Origin: Cafeteria roenbergensis
Taxonomy: Eukaryota; Sar; Bigyra; Bicosoecida; Cafeteriaceae
Length of the DNA stretch: 64,000 nt
NCBI GenBank assembly: GCA_008330645.1
Contig: VLTN01000070.1
Coordinates: 1-64,000, forward strand
Direction of reading: 5' to 3'
In this document: piece by piece, positions 31,716 to 42,640 of the stretch
Layout of the letters: every line of letters begins with the position of its first letter
Numbering within the stretch: the stretch's first letter is position 1
The notes under the pieces: model-generated
Told to the model about the DNA's origin: nothing
Seen by the model: the letters and a program-made list of their open reading frames with translations, nothing else
The model's database searches: none
Position numbers and translations under genes: made by a program

Positions 31716-34700
31716 TCATTCGAGGTCCAAACACAACTCCTCGAGGAGACGGTCCGCCCGCAGCGGCTTCACGAGCACCTCGCGGACCCCCAGCCCGCGA
31801 GCCTCGGCCTCCAGCGGCCTCGACGACTCTCCCGTAGCCAGCACCAGCAGCGGCCCGCTCGCGCTCCACCGCTCGTCGCCGCCCACACGCCGCCCCGTGG
31901 CGTCCACCGCCTGCCCCCAGGCCACGCCCTGCCCCATGGCCCGCAGCGCCCGCACCGTGGCCAGCCCGTCCAGCCGCGGCATCTGCGAGTCGATCACCAG
32001 CGTGTCCGGGAAGCGGCCGCCCGTGGTCTGAAGCTCTCGCAGGCGCGCGACCACGTCGGCGCCGTCGGCGAAGCCCTCCACTCTGGCGCCCCACCGCTCG
32101 AGCAGGCGGCGCTCGACGCGCAGGACGGTTGCGTCGTCGTCTGCGAGCCACACGGTGCGCCCCGCAAGCGGCTGCTGCTGCTGGCTCGCCCCGCTCGCCT
32201 CGGGAATCGAGGGAAAGATGCGTGACGCAGAAACTGGAGGCGAGACAGACTTGACTGCGAGTCCGAGCGGGGCGCCCGCGGCAGCGGGCGCGGGCACCAT
32301 CCACACCGGCGCGCGCAGCCACAAGTGCGCCCCCCTACGCCGACCCCCGCTCGCCACGCCCGCCTCGCCGTGCAGCGACGTCGCCACCCCGCGCAGCACC
32401 GCAAGCCGCAGACCGTCGCCGCTCAGCAGGTCCTCCGCAGTGGCCGTCGTCGACGAGGCCGCGCCAGAGCGGTCGAACGGCTCGAACGGGTCCCGCTCCA
32501 GCAGCTGGGCCGCGTCGAACCCGTCGCCGTCGTACCGCACCTCCACGACAAGCTCGCCTGCCACCACCGGTCCGGCCCCGGCCGGAGGCGGCACGGCCTC
32601 GAACGTCGGCGGACGGCCCAGGTCGCCGACGGCGGCGACGACGCTCACGGCCACCTGCACGCTGGGGCCGGCCGATGGCTCCGCGGACGCCGACGCGGAC
32701 ACCAGGCCGCTCGACGACACTGCCGCGGACCCCTTGGGGTCGTGCGGGAGGAGCTTCCGGGCCTCGCGCCTGGCGCCAGCGGCCGCGGCGAAGGAGCCGA
32801 GAGCCAGCATGGCCACAGCTGCGTGGAACACCCGGGCGTGGTCGGTGAGGACCAGCCAGCCAGCTGCGGGAGCGAGCCTCCTATCGCCCGGGGAGAGCCA
32901 TCCTGCTCTGGCGGAAGCGTGCTCAGCGGTCCTGCCTCGCGCGCCCTCCGCTGTTGCGCTAGCCGGGCGGAGGTCCGTCCTGCCGAGCCCCGGGCCGACG
33001 GCGCTTGCCGAAGTGGAAGTACTGTCCTGCCTGAGGCCGTGAACCAGCAGCTCAACGCCGGCCTCCGTCCGCTGCCCCTCGAAGTGCTGCTCTAGCCGGC
33101 TGCGCCACCTGCGAGTGAAGCCAGCCCACGACACGTGCGTGGCAGCCTTTCGCGTCCCCAGTCGCTGCCACAGCAGCAAGTCGTCGAGCTGCTGCTTCGC
33201 CGACTCGAGCGAGGTGCCCAGGTCTCGAAGCATCGATGCCGAGGTTGGCGTCGCATCGCTGAGCAGCGAGAGCCGCTGCGACCGCCCCGTCAGCAGGCTG
33301 TGCTGAGCCCAGTACACATCGCTTGCTCTTGGCGATGCGCTCAGCATGGCGGCTCTCGGGGACGCAACTCCGAGTCCCGCCTGCGAGCTCCATTGCTGGC
33401 ACGATTCTTCAAGCACCGTGAGACACATCACAGCCGCGTTGAGCGGGCCCCGAGTGTGGTGGCTGACGTAGGTGACGGCATGCAGAAGCTGCCGGTCGGC
33501 CTTGGCTCGCTGCGCCGTGCGGGCAGCAGTGAGGCCGAGCTGCAGCTGGAGCGTCATGGACACGGCGGGGCCAAGCATCAGTCCCAGCGCGCCGACAAGC
33601 AGCGCGGCATCTGTGGTGCTCAGTGCCCACAGCAGGTCCTGGCCGTCGCTTGCACCTGCATCCAGCCCGTCCGGGAACGGACCTGGCGGGCTTGCTTGCG
33701 AAGCAAGGCGCTCCCACCCAGAGCAAACTTGCCACATGCCGAACGTGACGAAGACGAAGCCGTTGAAGGACCCAGACAGCGCTCGAATGAGCAGCACAAA
33801 GAACCCCACCAGGTCAATCGAAGTCCTCAGCATGACGCGCCGGCGTAGCGACGTCAGAAGCCATGCCCGCATCGCTCCCAAGCCCGCAGGCGACTGCTCC
33901 CCGGCGGGGAAGGCGATATCGATCGTCCCTTGCAGCAGCGGGATGCTTAGCATGTGGAGGAACCCCCCAGATCCCACGACGACCAGCGCGGCAGCAATGT
34001 GGCCCAGCAGCCCCAGCGCGAATGCGCCCGTCAGCCAAACCTCGGCCGTCATCATCAGCAGGGACGCGGCCGCACCGCGGGTCAACTGGAACCAACCGCC
34101 CCGCCCGCAGCGCCTCACCACGCGGTCGTCCTCCTCCGGCCACTCGGTCCCGATGTGCGCCGTGGTCACCGACGAGGTCAGGAACATCACAATCGACGAC
34201 CTCAGCACGTGTAGGCAGCTCCCTGGCCAGAACGGAACTGGAACCCACGCGAATCGCGCCCCAGTCGCCGGCGGCCACAGTAGGCACTGCATGCACACCA
34301 CCACCAAGAAGGCAACAATTCTGCAAGGCACCACAGGCGCGGGGGCAGTCGCGGTCGTGGCGTCGACGGCTGCTTGCGACACATCGCGCCGTCGAGATGC
34401 CGTGCAATTGCCGTGCACTCACCTGGAACGGAGACTGGGGGCCGCCGCCATGGGCGTCGAGAGCGACAGTGCAACGACTAGACACACCAGCACCATAACC
34501 CCAACCATGGCGCCGCGGGCGACGAGGTGGCCGTGGTTGAAGGCTTCCAGGGCTGCAGCGCGCTGCGCAAACGCCACGGACCCGGCAGTGGAGTTCCTCC
34601 AGGCCACCCCCAGCGCAGCATGCGCAGCGGCCAGCGGGTCCTCGCGTGACACGAGCCACGGCCGGCCTGGGCTGTCCGTGTGACTGGCGATGAGGGCTAC

Positions 34701-34853
34701 TGTCACGGAGATGGCCACATGCAGGACCGCAACGTGCGAGCGGTTAAGCACAAGTTGTCCGCGAGACTGCCCAGCCGAGGGGGCTCGTCGCCCAATGCGC
34801 GTGCTGGTGGCCGTTGCTTCATGGGGGCGGGCCAGCTGCAGCAGCCGGCCCAT
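31716..34853 (-). CDS. Multi-TM hybrid histidine kinase, copy 1
   Basis: Membrane sensor with histidine-kinase and receiver modules. Exons 34853-34423 and 34320-31716 give 1011 residues; the intron is only 102 bp. The N-terminal half has several TM segments (VAVLHVAISVTVALIA; GVMVLVCLVVALSLS; IVAFLVVVCMQCLLW; VGFFVLLIRALSG) and no known extracellular domain. The dimerisation helix carries the H-box (YVSHHTRGPLNAA). The ATPase-like domain has a recognisable frame (LVVEVRYDGDGFDAA; EPFDRS; SGDGLRLAVLRG) but lacks standard ATP/Mg-binding residues. The receiver domain (about residues 865-1005) looks intact: acidic pocket LADDDATVL, phosphoacceptor in LVIDSQMPRLDG (D921), and LVKPLRADRL with the conserved lysine. 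It forms a tandem pair with copy 2 (35104-38272), with parts of the 3' half nearly identical in DNA. Confidence 0.9.
31740..33281. repeat. Duplicated segment of the histidine-kinase pair, copy 1
   Basis: Blocks 31740-32172, 32288-32867 and about 33055-33281 match copy 2 at about 99, 99 and over 90 percent by eye, with no indel in the first two. The stretches between the blocks do not align. Confidence 0.9.
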
Positions 34854-35103
34854 GCCCGCGGTCGGCGAGGCGAGGGTGACACAGCGGGAAGCCGACTCAG
34901 GGCGGTGGGTGTGTTGAATCTCTCGTGTTGATTCGGGCCTGCAGGGCCCATTGCTAGTTGGCCGCGCAGAATAATAGAACACTTGACGCAGCTAACGTCA
35001 CCCACACACGCAGCGATGCGGCGCAAGCCGAAACGAGCGCGCAGCAAAAGAAGTCACTGCCCAAGCAATAAAGGGCGGAAATGATGACAAAAGCACCGGC
35101 GGA

Positions 35104-38100
35104 TCAATGTGTCAAGCCCTCGAGGAGACGGTCCGCCCGCAGCGGTTTCACGAGCACCTCGCGGACCCCCAGCCCGCGAGCCTCGGCCTCCAGTGGCCTC
35201 GACGACTCTCCCGTGGCCAGCACCAGCAGCGGGCCGCTCGCGCTCCACCGCTCGTCGCCGCCCACACGCCGCCCCGTGGCGTCCACCGCCTGCCCCCAGG
35301 CCACGCCCCGCCCCATGGCCCGCAGCGCCCGCACCGTGGCCAGCCCGTCCAGCCGCGGCATCTGCGAGTCGATCACCAGCGTGTCCGGGAAGCGGCCGCC
35401 CGTGGTCTGAAGCTCTCGCAGGCGCGCGACCACGTCGGCGCCGTCGGCGAAGCCCTCCACTCTGGCGCCCCACCGCTCGAGCAGGCGGCGCTCGACGCGC
35501 AGGACGGTTGCGTCGTCGTCTGCGAGCCACACGGTGCGCCCCGCAAGCGGCCGCTTCTCGCCTCTCGAAGAGCGCCAGCTCATCAACAACATGCCCTGGG
35601 CCGGCTGCGTTCGAGTGCGCGTCGTGGGTCTCATCGAGGCCCTGGAGGGAGCCTGTGCAGCAGCCGCAGGGCCCAGGACTTTGGACGGTCGAGGAGGGGG
35701 CGCGGGCACCATCCACACCGGCGCGCGCAGCCACAAGTGCGCCCCCCTACGCCGACCCCCGCTCGCCACGCCCGCCTCGCCGTGCAGCGACGTCGCCACC
35801 CCGCGCAGCACCGCAAGCCGCAGACCGTCGCCGCTCAGCAGGTCCTCCGCAGTGGCCGTCGTCGACGAGGCCGCGCCAGAGCGGTCGAACGGCTCGAACG
35901 GGTCCCGCTCCAGCAGCTGGGCCGCGTCGAACCCGTCGCCGTCGTACCGCACCTCCACGACAAGCTCGCCTGCCACCACCGGTCCGGCCCCGGCCGGAGG
36001 CGGCACGGCCTCGAACGTCGGCGGACGGCCCAGGTCGCCGACGGCGGCGACGACGCTCACGGCCACCTGCACGCTGGGGCTGGCCGATGGCTCCGCGGAC
36101 GCCGACGCGGACACCAGGCCGCTCGACGACACTGCCGCGGACCCCTTGGGGTCGTGCGGGAGGAGCTTCCGGGCCTCACGCCTGGCGCCAGCGGCCGCGG
36201 CGAAGGAGCCGAGAGCCAGCATGGCCACAGCTGCGTGGAACACCCGGGCGTGGTCGGTGAGGACCAGCCAGCCAGCTGCATCTACGGCCGCTCGCCTAGC
36301 TCCGAGCATGTCTGAGATGCTGGTCCTCCGGGACACTGCCTGCGGGCCTTTCGGAAGAAGGGCACCTTCACTTGCGGGGAAGACTGCGCTCCGACGCTTC
36401 TGCTGCCACGATGCCCGAGGCGGCTGCCCCGGTGCCTGAATGACGAAAATTAGCTCCACGCCGGCCTCCGTCCGCTGCCCCTCAAAGTGCTGCTCCAGCC
36501 GGCTGCGCCACCTGCGAGTGAAGCCCGCCCACGACGCTTGCGTGACGCACTTCGTCGCTTCCAGCCGCTGCCACAGCAGCAAGTCGTCGAGCTGCTGCTT
36601 CGCCGACTCGAGCGAGGTGCCCAGGTCTCGAAGCATCGATGCCGAGGTTGGCGTTGCATCGCTGAGCAGTGAGGGCCGCTGCGACCGCTGTGCCAGCCGT
36701 ATGGTCGAGTGCCTGCCCACAGAAACCACCCGGGGCGTCATCGTGAGGGTGGCAGCGCTGGGGGCGCGGGCGATGCCACTGAGCTCGCCGCCGCCGCCGC
36801 CCTTGCGCTCGTGATAATCCTGCAGGACTGCCAGGCACAGCACTGCCGCGTTGAGCGGTCCCCGAGTGTGGTGGCTGACGTAGGTGACGGCATGCAGAAG
36901 CTGCCGGTCGGCCTTGGCTTGCTGCGCCGTGCGGGCAGCAGTGAGGCCGAGCTGCAGCTGGAGCGTCATGGACACGGCGGGTCCAAGCATGTTTCCGAAA
37001 GCAGCCACATTGAACCCAGCGTCCAGCACCGCCATGGCAAAGAAGAGCTCCTGGGTGTCCTTCGCACCGGCGTCGAGTCCGGCCGGAAACGGGGCTGGCG
37101 GATCGGCCTGCGATACCAGCCGGTTCCACGCGCTGCACACCGGCCAAGTGCCGAAGACGACCATCATAGTCACGATCATGACCATGGATGCGATCCGCAC
37201 CATCAGCACAACCTCGCTGACAACTTCTACTGTCGATCGGCACCTGCCCCTGCGGCTCCGCGACGTTGCCAGCCACCCGAAAAATGAGTCCCAGCCACCG
37301 GGCTGCTGGGCGCCAGGGACAATGGCATCGAGGACCGCCTGAGCCAGGGGAACCCAGGCGGAATGCACAAGTGCCCGAAACACGATTGTTGCCACCGCCA
37401 GTTCAAACGTGACGATTTGCCCCGTGAGCAGCAAGTATGTGATCCAGCCGTCAGCGATGACCAGCGACATCGCTGCCAAGAAGCCCCGCGACACGAGCAC
37501 CCAACCACTGTGGCCGAAACGAGCGATTACTCGCTCGTCCTCCGCTTGCCACTCCAGCGCAATGTGGGCCGACGTGACCGACGAGATGAGGAACATGCCC
37601 ACAGATGAAACTTGCAGTGTGGCACAACTCCCAGGTGCAAATGGCAAGGGCACGAGACCAAACCGAGCCCCTGTGGCAGTCGGCCACATGGCGGCATGGA
37701 GGCACATGATGAAACCAAAGGCAGAAATCCTGCGGGGCGCAGTGCAGCTCGCAGGGATGGGACGCGAGGCGGTGGCACGCGCCCCTGGGCAACGACTCGA
37801 GTCGAGCTCCAGTCCGCTGCGTGTTTCGGACTCACCGAGACCGAGGGCCGTGTGCGGCAGCCGATGGCATCGTCAGCGAGAGGGCTACCACGAGGCACGC
37901 CAGGACCACGACGCCAGCCATGGCCCCGCGCGCAACGAGGTGGCCCGTGTCAAACGCGTCAGCGGCAGCGCCGCGGCGGGTGAATTCAGCAGTGCCCGAA
38001 GAGGAGTTGCGCCAGGCCTCGCCAAGCGCTGCGCTGGCAGCATCCAGCGGATCGTGCGGGCCGACCAGCCACGGCCGGTGGATGCCCGCACTGTGGCCTG

Positions 38101-38272
38101 CCATAAGCGTGACCGCCGCGTTGATCGCGGCATGCAGAACTGCCGAGTGGGCCCGGTTGAGCATCAGCACACGCTTTCCCCTAGTCGCCCCGCCTGCCCG
38201 CCGCGGGCGGCTGCCTCTGCGGATAGTCGCCGTTGCCTCGCCCTCATGGGCCAGCTGTAACAGCCGGCCCAT
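35104..38272 (-). CDS. Multi-TM hybrid histidine kinase, copy 2
   Basis: Tandem paralogue of the preceding kinase. Exons 38272-37836 and 37729-35104 give 1020 residues, with the 106-bp intron at the same position and phase as in copy 1. The membrane half is clearly diverged (for example ARFGLVPLPFAPGSC against ARFAWVPVPFWPGSC) but keeps the same TM pattern. H-box YVSHHTRGPLNAA, the ATPase-like domain and the receiver (LADDDATVL, LVIDSQMPRLDG, LVKPL) are almost identical to copy 1, including the unusual ATPase motifs. Differences cluster in two linkers and at the last residues (LLEGLTH). No frame damage is seen, so both copies are probably functional. Only 250 bp separates it from the copy 1 start codon. 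Confidence 0.9.
35119..36684. repeat. Duplicated segment of the histidine-kinase pair, copy 2
   Basis: Blocks 35119-35551, 35700-36279 and about 36458-36684 correspond to the copy 1 blocks. Coordinates stay in constant register inside the first two blocks, so they contain no net indel. Confidence 0.9.
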
Positions 38273-38605
38273 GCCAGGCGCCGAGTGTGTGCCGGCGAGG
38301 TGACAGACGCGACGCGGGGCTGCCCCGCCTTCCTCGACGGGGGTCCGGAAACGGAGCCCTGCCAGCTGACGTTCTTGCCCGAACGACCGTTTATTGACGC
38401 CCGCCTTGCTCGGCACGGGCAACTCCCGTGGCGGCGCCGGGAGGGGCACACACGCTCACACGCACGCACGCCCACCCAAGATTGCAAGCAAGCAAGCAAG
38501 CAAGCGCATGTCAGGCTGCGACTGCCCAGGCAAGCGCTGGCTGCTTCCGCGATGCACTGACGACAGCGCTCCTGCTGGCAACATCCAGACAAAGCCTGCG
38601 AGTTG
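38273..38605. other. Gap between COG4 stop and kinase copy 2 start
   Basis: Holds the 3' flank of COG4 and the promoter of kinase copy 2. A minus-strand AATAAA-type signal lies near 38388, about 215 bases past the COG4 stop, and a GCAA run lies at 38484-38505. No gene was recognised. Confidence 0.5.
38484..38505. repeat. (GCAA)n short tandem repeat
   Basis: Five and a half perfect GCAA units in the gap after COG4. Confidence 0.95.
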
Positions 38606-41600
38606 CTACGCTCGCGCGAGCCTAACCATAGCCTCTGCTGTTGCGAGAGCGGCTCCCACGGCGTCGCTGTCCGCACTGCCCTCCATGTCAGTGCGCAGGC
38701 GCAGCAGCGCGGCCGCCTCCTCGAGAGTCAGGCGCGAGCAAGACACGGCCCACTCCTCGGCCGCGTCCTCCAAGTTGTCACTGCTCAGCAGGCGGGCCGC
38801 TTGCAGCAGGCGCACAGCCTTCGCCCTTGCCTTGAGCCCGCCAAACGATTCAAGCAGGGCGGCCAGGTCTCCGGCGTCCTGCTCGATTCTGAGGGCGCCT
38901 GAAGCCGAGACCTTCCGACGGCTGACCGCGTCGAGCAGTCGCTTGCAAATGAACCCTCCGATCACGACCGAGCAGTCCCGCGCAACATCGTCCGAGAGCA
39001 GCACAGCCCAGGGGCTCATGATGCGACGGAGGCCGCCAATCACCTCTTGCGCGAACGGCCTGCCCTCGTCCGAGTCCCCGAAGCCCACGCTATCAACGTC
39101 GTACCTCACAAGCGGCGCCGACCCTGCAAGAGGCATGGTCGTTGCGCGCAAGGCTGGCGAGAGGGTCGCGCACAAGCGCTGGAGCGCCACCTTTCCCGCT
39201 TCTGCCAGCGAGGAGGCCGCCTTCTCCATCGCCAGCGCCGCGGCCTCGACCTGGGGCACAGAACCAGCAGCCAGCGGTCCGCCCGTAGCCTCCGCCGCCG
39301 CGTCTGCCGACGCCTCCCACAGCAGCCGCATCGGCTCTGAGGAGCCTTGCTCTCGAACCCACGCTGCCATGGCTCGCGCCTCCGCCGCCGCAGCAGCCAT
39401 CGCGTTGAGCGTAGCAGCAGCTGCGGCCTGCTCCGGCCCGACGCGGGCAAGCGGGTCGACGTCAGCCGGCGGGGCCGACGACGCGCCCTGGGGTCCCTCA
39501 GAGCCGCGGTGGGCGTCAAGCGCCGCCGCCGCCATCGCCCATGCAGCCTGCCGCACCGCTGAGACGACGTCCGCGTCGGACTCCGCGACCGGCACCAGGG
39601 AGTCGTCATCGTCGTCCGCCGGCGCCGAGGCCGCTGCCCTGCCCGACACAGCCGCCGCGGCCTTGGCAGTCGACGCGACGGCGCCCGTGGCCGTGGACAC
39701 AACTGCTGCCATGGCGGCTGCCGCTCCGACGGGCGAGCGCAAAGCCCCGTCCGCAGCCCCACCGGCGCGGGCTCCGCTGTGGCCCGACCCCCTGCTGCCC
39801 CGCACCCTCAGCGGCATGGCCTGGCCCCGCTCGCCCAGCAGCGCGCGGGCTCTCTGCCTCAGGCCGTTGCGCAACCCGTCCTGCCAGGCGTCCGCCACCG
39901 CCCTCGCCACCCGCGCCAGCACGACCGGGTCCCCGGACGACGCGGCTCTGCCGAGGCTCTGCCGAGCGACCCAGGCCGCGTCCTCCACAAGGGAGGTGGA
40001 CGACGGGCTGACCCCCGCAGCTGTTTCGAGGGCTGCCACCCTCGCCAGCCCCACCTCCAGCTGGAGCTTCTCCAGGGGCACGATGACGGCCACGCACTCG
40101 TCGCAAGCCGCGACCAGCGCTCGGCACCGCTCCTCCACAAACCGCAGCGCCCACACTCGGGACCCTCGCGCGCCCCGGGGGCTGGCCCCCGCCGAGCCGC
40201 CCTGGGCGCCGAGCGACGCCCCCGCCCCGTCGCAGGCCCGCGCGGCGCGTTCCAGAAGCAGGGTTCGGAACCGCGTGCCGCGCTGCAGGGCCATCACCGC
40301 GGCGTCGAGCGCAGCGCCGAGGGCGGCAATGCCGCTGCCTTCAGCGGCGGCAGCGCCAGCGGACTGCGCGCCGCTCCGGGCAGAGCCGGCCACCAGTCCG
40401 TCAAGGCGCCGTCCGAGCGCGACCCACATGCAGCCGGCCCTGCCGCCCTCCATGGGGCCGGCGTCGGGCGCCTCTGCCGCCTCTGCGAATGCCAGGCAGG
40501 GGTTGAGGCCCGCCCCGGACACAGAGGCAGCGTCCTTCAGCACGCTCTGCAGTCCGGCTCTGCCGATGACGAGGCCAGTCACGGCCTCGCTGGTGGCGAG
40601 GAGGCGGGTGGCCAGCGCCGCCGGAGCGGCGGCCTCTGCGGCCGCTGCCGCGGCCAGCAGTCTCGATCCCTCGCCACGCCGGCCGGGTAGAGGCCTCCAC
40701 AGGTCTCCAGCGGCACGGCCGGCACCGCGCGGGTCAGCGCGCGCCGGGGTAGTGGCCTCGGCATCAGCACTGTCCGGCGACGCAGTCTGCGATGACGGCT
40801 CGTCGAACGTGGCTGCAACGAAAGACCCCGCCGCTTGAACGGCGCGCATGGCGGTGGCAAACACAGCCGACGCCACGTTGATCGCCACGGCAGGTGCCTC
40901 GGCCACTGCGGGGCCGAGGGCCGCGGAGTCGCTCCACTCCTTCCAAGCCCGGATGAGATCCTTCTCCTCCGACAGCACGGATGTCCCCCGTCCAAGGGCC
41001 GCGGCCGCCTCCGCATCGCCACGACCGCCGCTGTCGCCGTCGCCGTCGCCGCCACCGATGCGGCCGGCGCTGCCGATGCCACCGGCGGAGCCGCCTTGCA
41101 GGGCGGACAGTGCAGCCGCTGGTAGCCCCGCCCGCAGCCGCGCCCTGAAGTGAGAGATGAAGATCTCCAGTCCCTCCGCGCCGCGCCCCAGCACTGCCAG
41201 CACGCGGCACTGTCGCGAAACCGCTGCCTCATCGCCGTTTTCCACTGCAAGCTGGAGTGCGTCCCGAGTGTCCTTGACAACGCGCCGTTCAGCGTCGCTG
41301 ACGCGCTGGCGGTCATCGGGGGCAACGGGGAGGGTCTGTGCAACGCCCCGGAAGCGCTGGATTGCAAGGGCAGCTGCCTCGGCGTCGCCCACGCGAAGCG
41401 CAGAGGCGATGTCCGAGGTGCAGGCGCGCAGCTCCACAACGTCGTCCACGCGCTCCAAGGCGCGTTCCGACCGGCACAGGGCGGCGTGAAGGACCGACAC
41501 ATCCTCAATGGCGAGCGCGGCAGCGGCGAGGGAGGAGCGCAGGCCGGCCTGGAGGCCAGCGGCGCTTTGCCTCGCCGAGTCCAGCAGCCGAGCCGCTTGC

Positions 41601-41839
41601 GCCACCGCGACTGCACGCTGCCCCAGGGGCACGCTCTCCCCGCCAGCAAACGGAGCCACGTTGGTGCTCTCGGCGTCGGAAGCGCTCGGCAGCAGCTTCG
41701 CGCGCGTCTCAGCACTCAGGCCTGACCACGAAGGCAGCCGCGCGTCGGCAGCAATCTCTGCTCGCACGTGAGCTTCAAACTGGCGTGCCGCATCGAGCTC
41801 CGCGCTTGCCTGCTGGATGGCAGCGTCGACGGCGTCCAT
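38606..41839 (-). CDS. COG4: Conserved oligomeric Golgi complex subunit 4
   Basis: Subunit of the COG tether, which retrieves glycosylation enzymes within the Golgi. Single exon of 1077 residues, longer than human COG4 (785) because of Ala/Gly-rich inserts. The N-terminal half has the helical-bundle pattern of COG4: VVELRACTSDIASALRVGDA followed by AAALAIQRF, and FISHFRARLRAGL. The C-terminal block is the best evidence: GGFICKRLLDAVSRRKVSA, then DLAALLESFGGLKARAKAVR and WAVSCSRLTLEEAAALLRLR, matching the conserved COG4 C-terminus (LEKA...FNQLGG...LVSYF...WRLTPxEVRxVLxLR). The upstream in-frame TTG was not used; the ATG at 41839 starts MDAVDAAIQQASAEL. It is divergent from the seven-TM kinase. 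Confidence 0.85.
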   Translation of the reverse strand: MDAVDAAIQQASAELDAARQFEAHVRAEIAADARLPSWSGLSAETRAKLLPSASDAESTNVAPFAGGESVPLGQRAVAVAQAARLLDSARQSAAGLQAGLRSSLAAAALAIEDVSVLHAALCRSERALERVDDVVELRACTSDIASALRVGDAEAAALAIQRFRGVAQTLPVAPDDRQRVSDAERRVVKDTRDALQLAVENGDEAAVSRQCRVLAVLGRGAEGLEIFISHFRARLRAGLPAAALSALQGGSAGGIGSAGRIGGGDGDGDSGGRGDAEAAAALGRGTSVLSEEKDLIRAWKEWSDSAALGPAVAEAPAVAINVASAVFATAMRAVQAAGSFVAATFDEPSSQTASPDSADAEATTPARADPRGAGRAAGDLWRPLPGRRGEGSRLLAAAAAAEAAAPAALATRLLATSEAVTGLVIGRAGLQSVLKDAASVSGAGLNPCLAFAEAAEAPDAGPMEGGRAGCMWVALGRRLDGLVAGSARSGAQSAGAAAAEGSGIAALGAALDAAVMALQRGTRFRTLLLERAARACDGAGASLGAQGGSAGASPRGARGSRVWALRFVEERCRALVAACDECVAVIVPLEKLQLEVGLARVAALETAAGVSPSSTSLVEDAAWVARQSLGRAASSGDPVVLARVARAVADAWQDGLRNGLRQRARALLGERGQAMPLRVRGSRGSGHSGARAGGAADGALRSPVGAAAAMAAVVSTATGAVASTAKAAAAVSGRAAASAPADDDDDSLVPVAESDADVVSAVRQAAWAMAAAALDAHRGSEGPQGASSAPPADVDPLARVGPEQAAAAATLNAMAAAAAEARAMAAWVREQGSSEPMRLLWEASADAAAEATGGPLAAGSVPQVEAAALAMEKAASSLAEAGKVALQRLCATLSPALRATTMPLAGSAPLVRYDVDSVGFGDSDEGRPFAQEVIGGLRRIMSPWAVLLSDDVARDCSVVIGGFICKRLLDAVSRRKVSASGALRIEQDAGDLAALLESFGGLKARAKAVRLLQAARLLSSDNLEDAAEEWAVSCSRLTLEEAAALLRLRTDMEGSADSDAVGAALATAEAMVRLARA

Positions 41840-42139
41840 GCTCAATGCGGGCCGCGCTGGCTGGAGCACGCTGCGGGCCTGAGCGCGACGCAACGAGGAT
41901 CCGCAAATGCCAGGCGCAGCTCAAGAGCTCTCGCGAGGCCTGAGGCGGTGCGGGACACGCTCAGGACGGACAGCAGCACGCACGGGCCGAGCCAGGGGTG
42001 TGGATGCTGCCAGCAGCGGGACTCGCACACCTGGGATGTGTTTGGAGCCTGCGCGCGAGCAGGGCAGTCCGCCGCCCAGTTCCTAGTTGCGACTCCCAAT
42101 TCAGCGCGGCTTGTTTTGGTGTGCGCGAGGGGCTCCAAT

Positions 42140-42257
42140 GGCTCGCAGACGCACACTCCCTCGGTCAGCGCCCGACCCCTGCTGCACCGCGATTCGGCAG
42201 CTGCAAGCAGTGTACTTGGGTCCACTGCGCGCTGCTTCCGCTTCACGAGCAGGCCAC
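42140..42257. repeat. Direct repeat, copy A
   Basis: The first 46 bases are identical to 42358-42403; the rest matches with small gaps up to the sequence AGCAGGCCAC. It lies about 385-500 bp before the seven-TM kinase start. Confidence 0.9.
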
Positions 42258-42357
42258 TCCTGGCCCTCGGGAAAGGCACTGCAACGAGCGCACCTTGGGC
42301 GCGATGGCCACAGAGCAGGGCCCGCCGCCCAGCTAGCTCAGCGCGCCGCGCAGCTCC

Positions 42358-42460
42358 GGCTCGCAGACGCACACTCCCTCGGTCAGCGCCCGACCCCTGC
42401 TGCTTGGGCAGCTGCAAGCATACTCGGGTCCACTGCGCGCTAGCTTCACGAGCAGGCCAC
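42358..42460. repeat. Direct repeat, copy B
   Basis: Second copy of the repeat at 42140-42257, starting 218 bases later and slightly shorter. Confidence 0.9.
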
Positions 42461-42640
42461 GTCACTGCACAGCGTGGCGTCGGCCCGCCGAGCAGCTCCG
42501 CCGCGCAGCGGCTCGGGAGCGGGTGCTTCGCGTGATAAGCGCTAGCCGGACACGTCACGCACAGGTGGCGTCGGCAGCCGACCTGCGCGCGGGCAAGCGA
42601 GCGCGGTGCTGCCGGCGAGCTGGCTTCCGGGTCGGACGCC

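Larger units (their letters stand above)
41840..42640. other. 801-bp divergent gap with imperfect direct repeats
   Basis: Region between the COG4 and seven-TM kinase start codons. It contains the direct repeats listed next. No exact GGCAGAGCC word was found, unlike most shorter divergent gaps here. No gene or RNA was recognised. Confidence 0.5.

Noticed and set aside
35104-38272. Kinase copy 2 as a pseudogene
   Set aside because: The frame is intact, the intron is conserved in place and phase, and the domain motifs match copy 1.
31716-38272. The kinase duplication as a mobile element
   Set aside because: No terminal repeats, target-site duplications or transposition genes; it is a plain tandem gene duplication.
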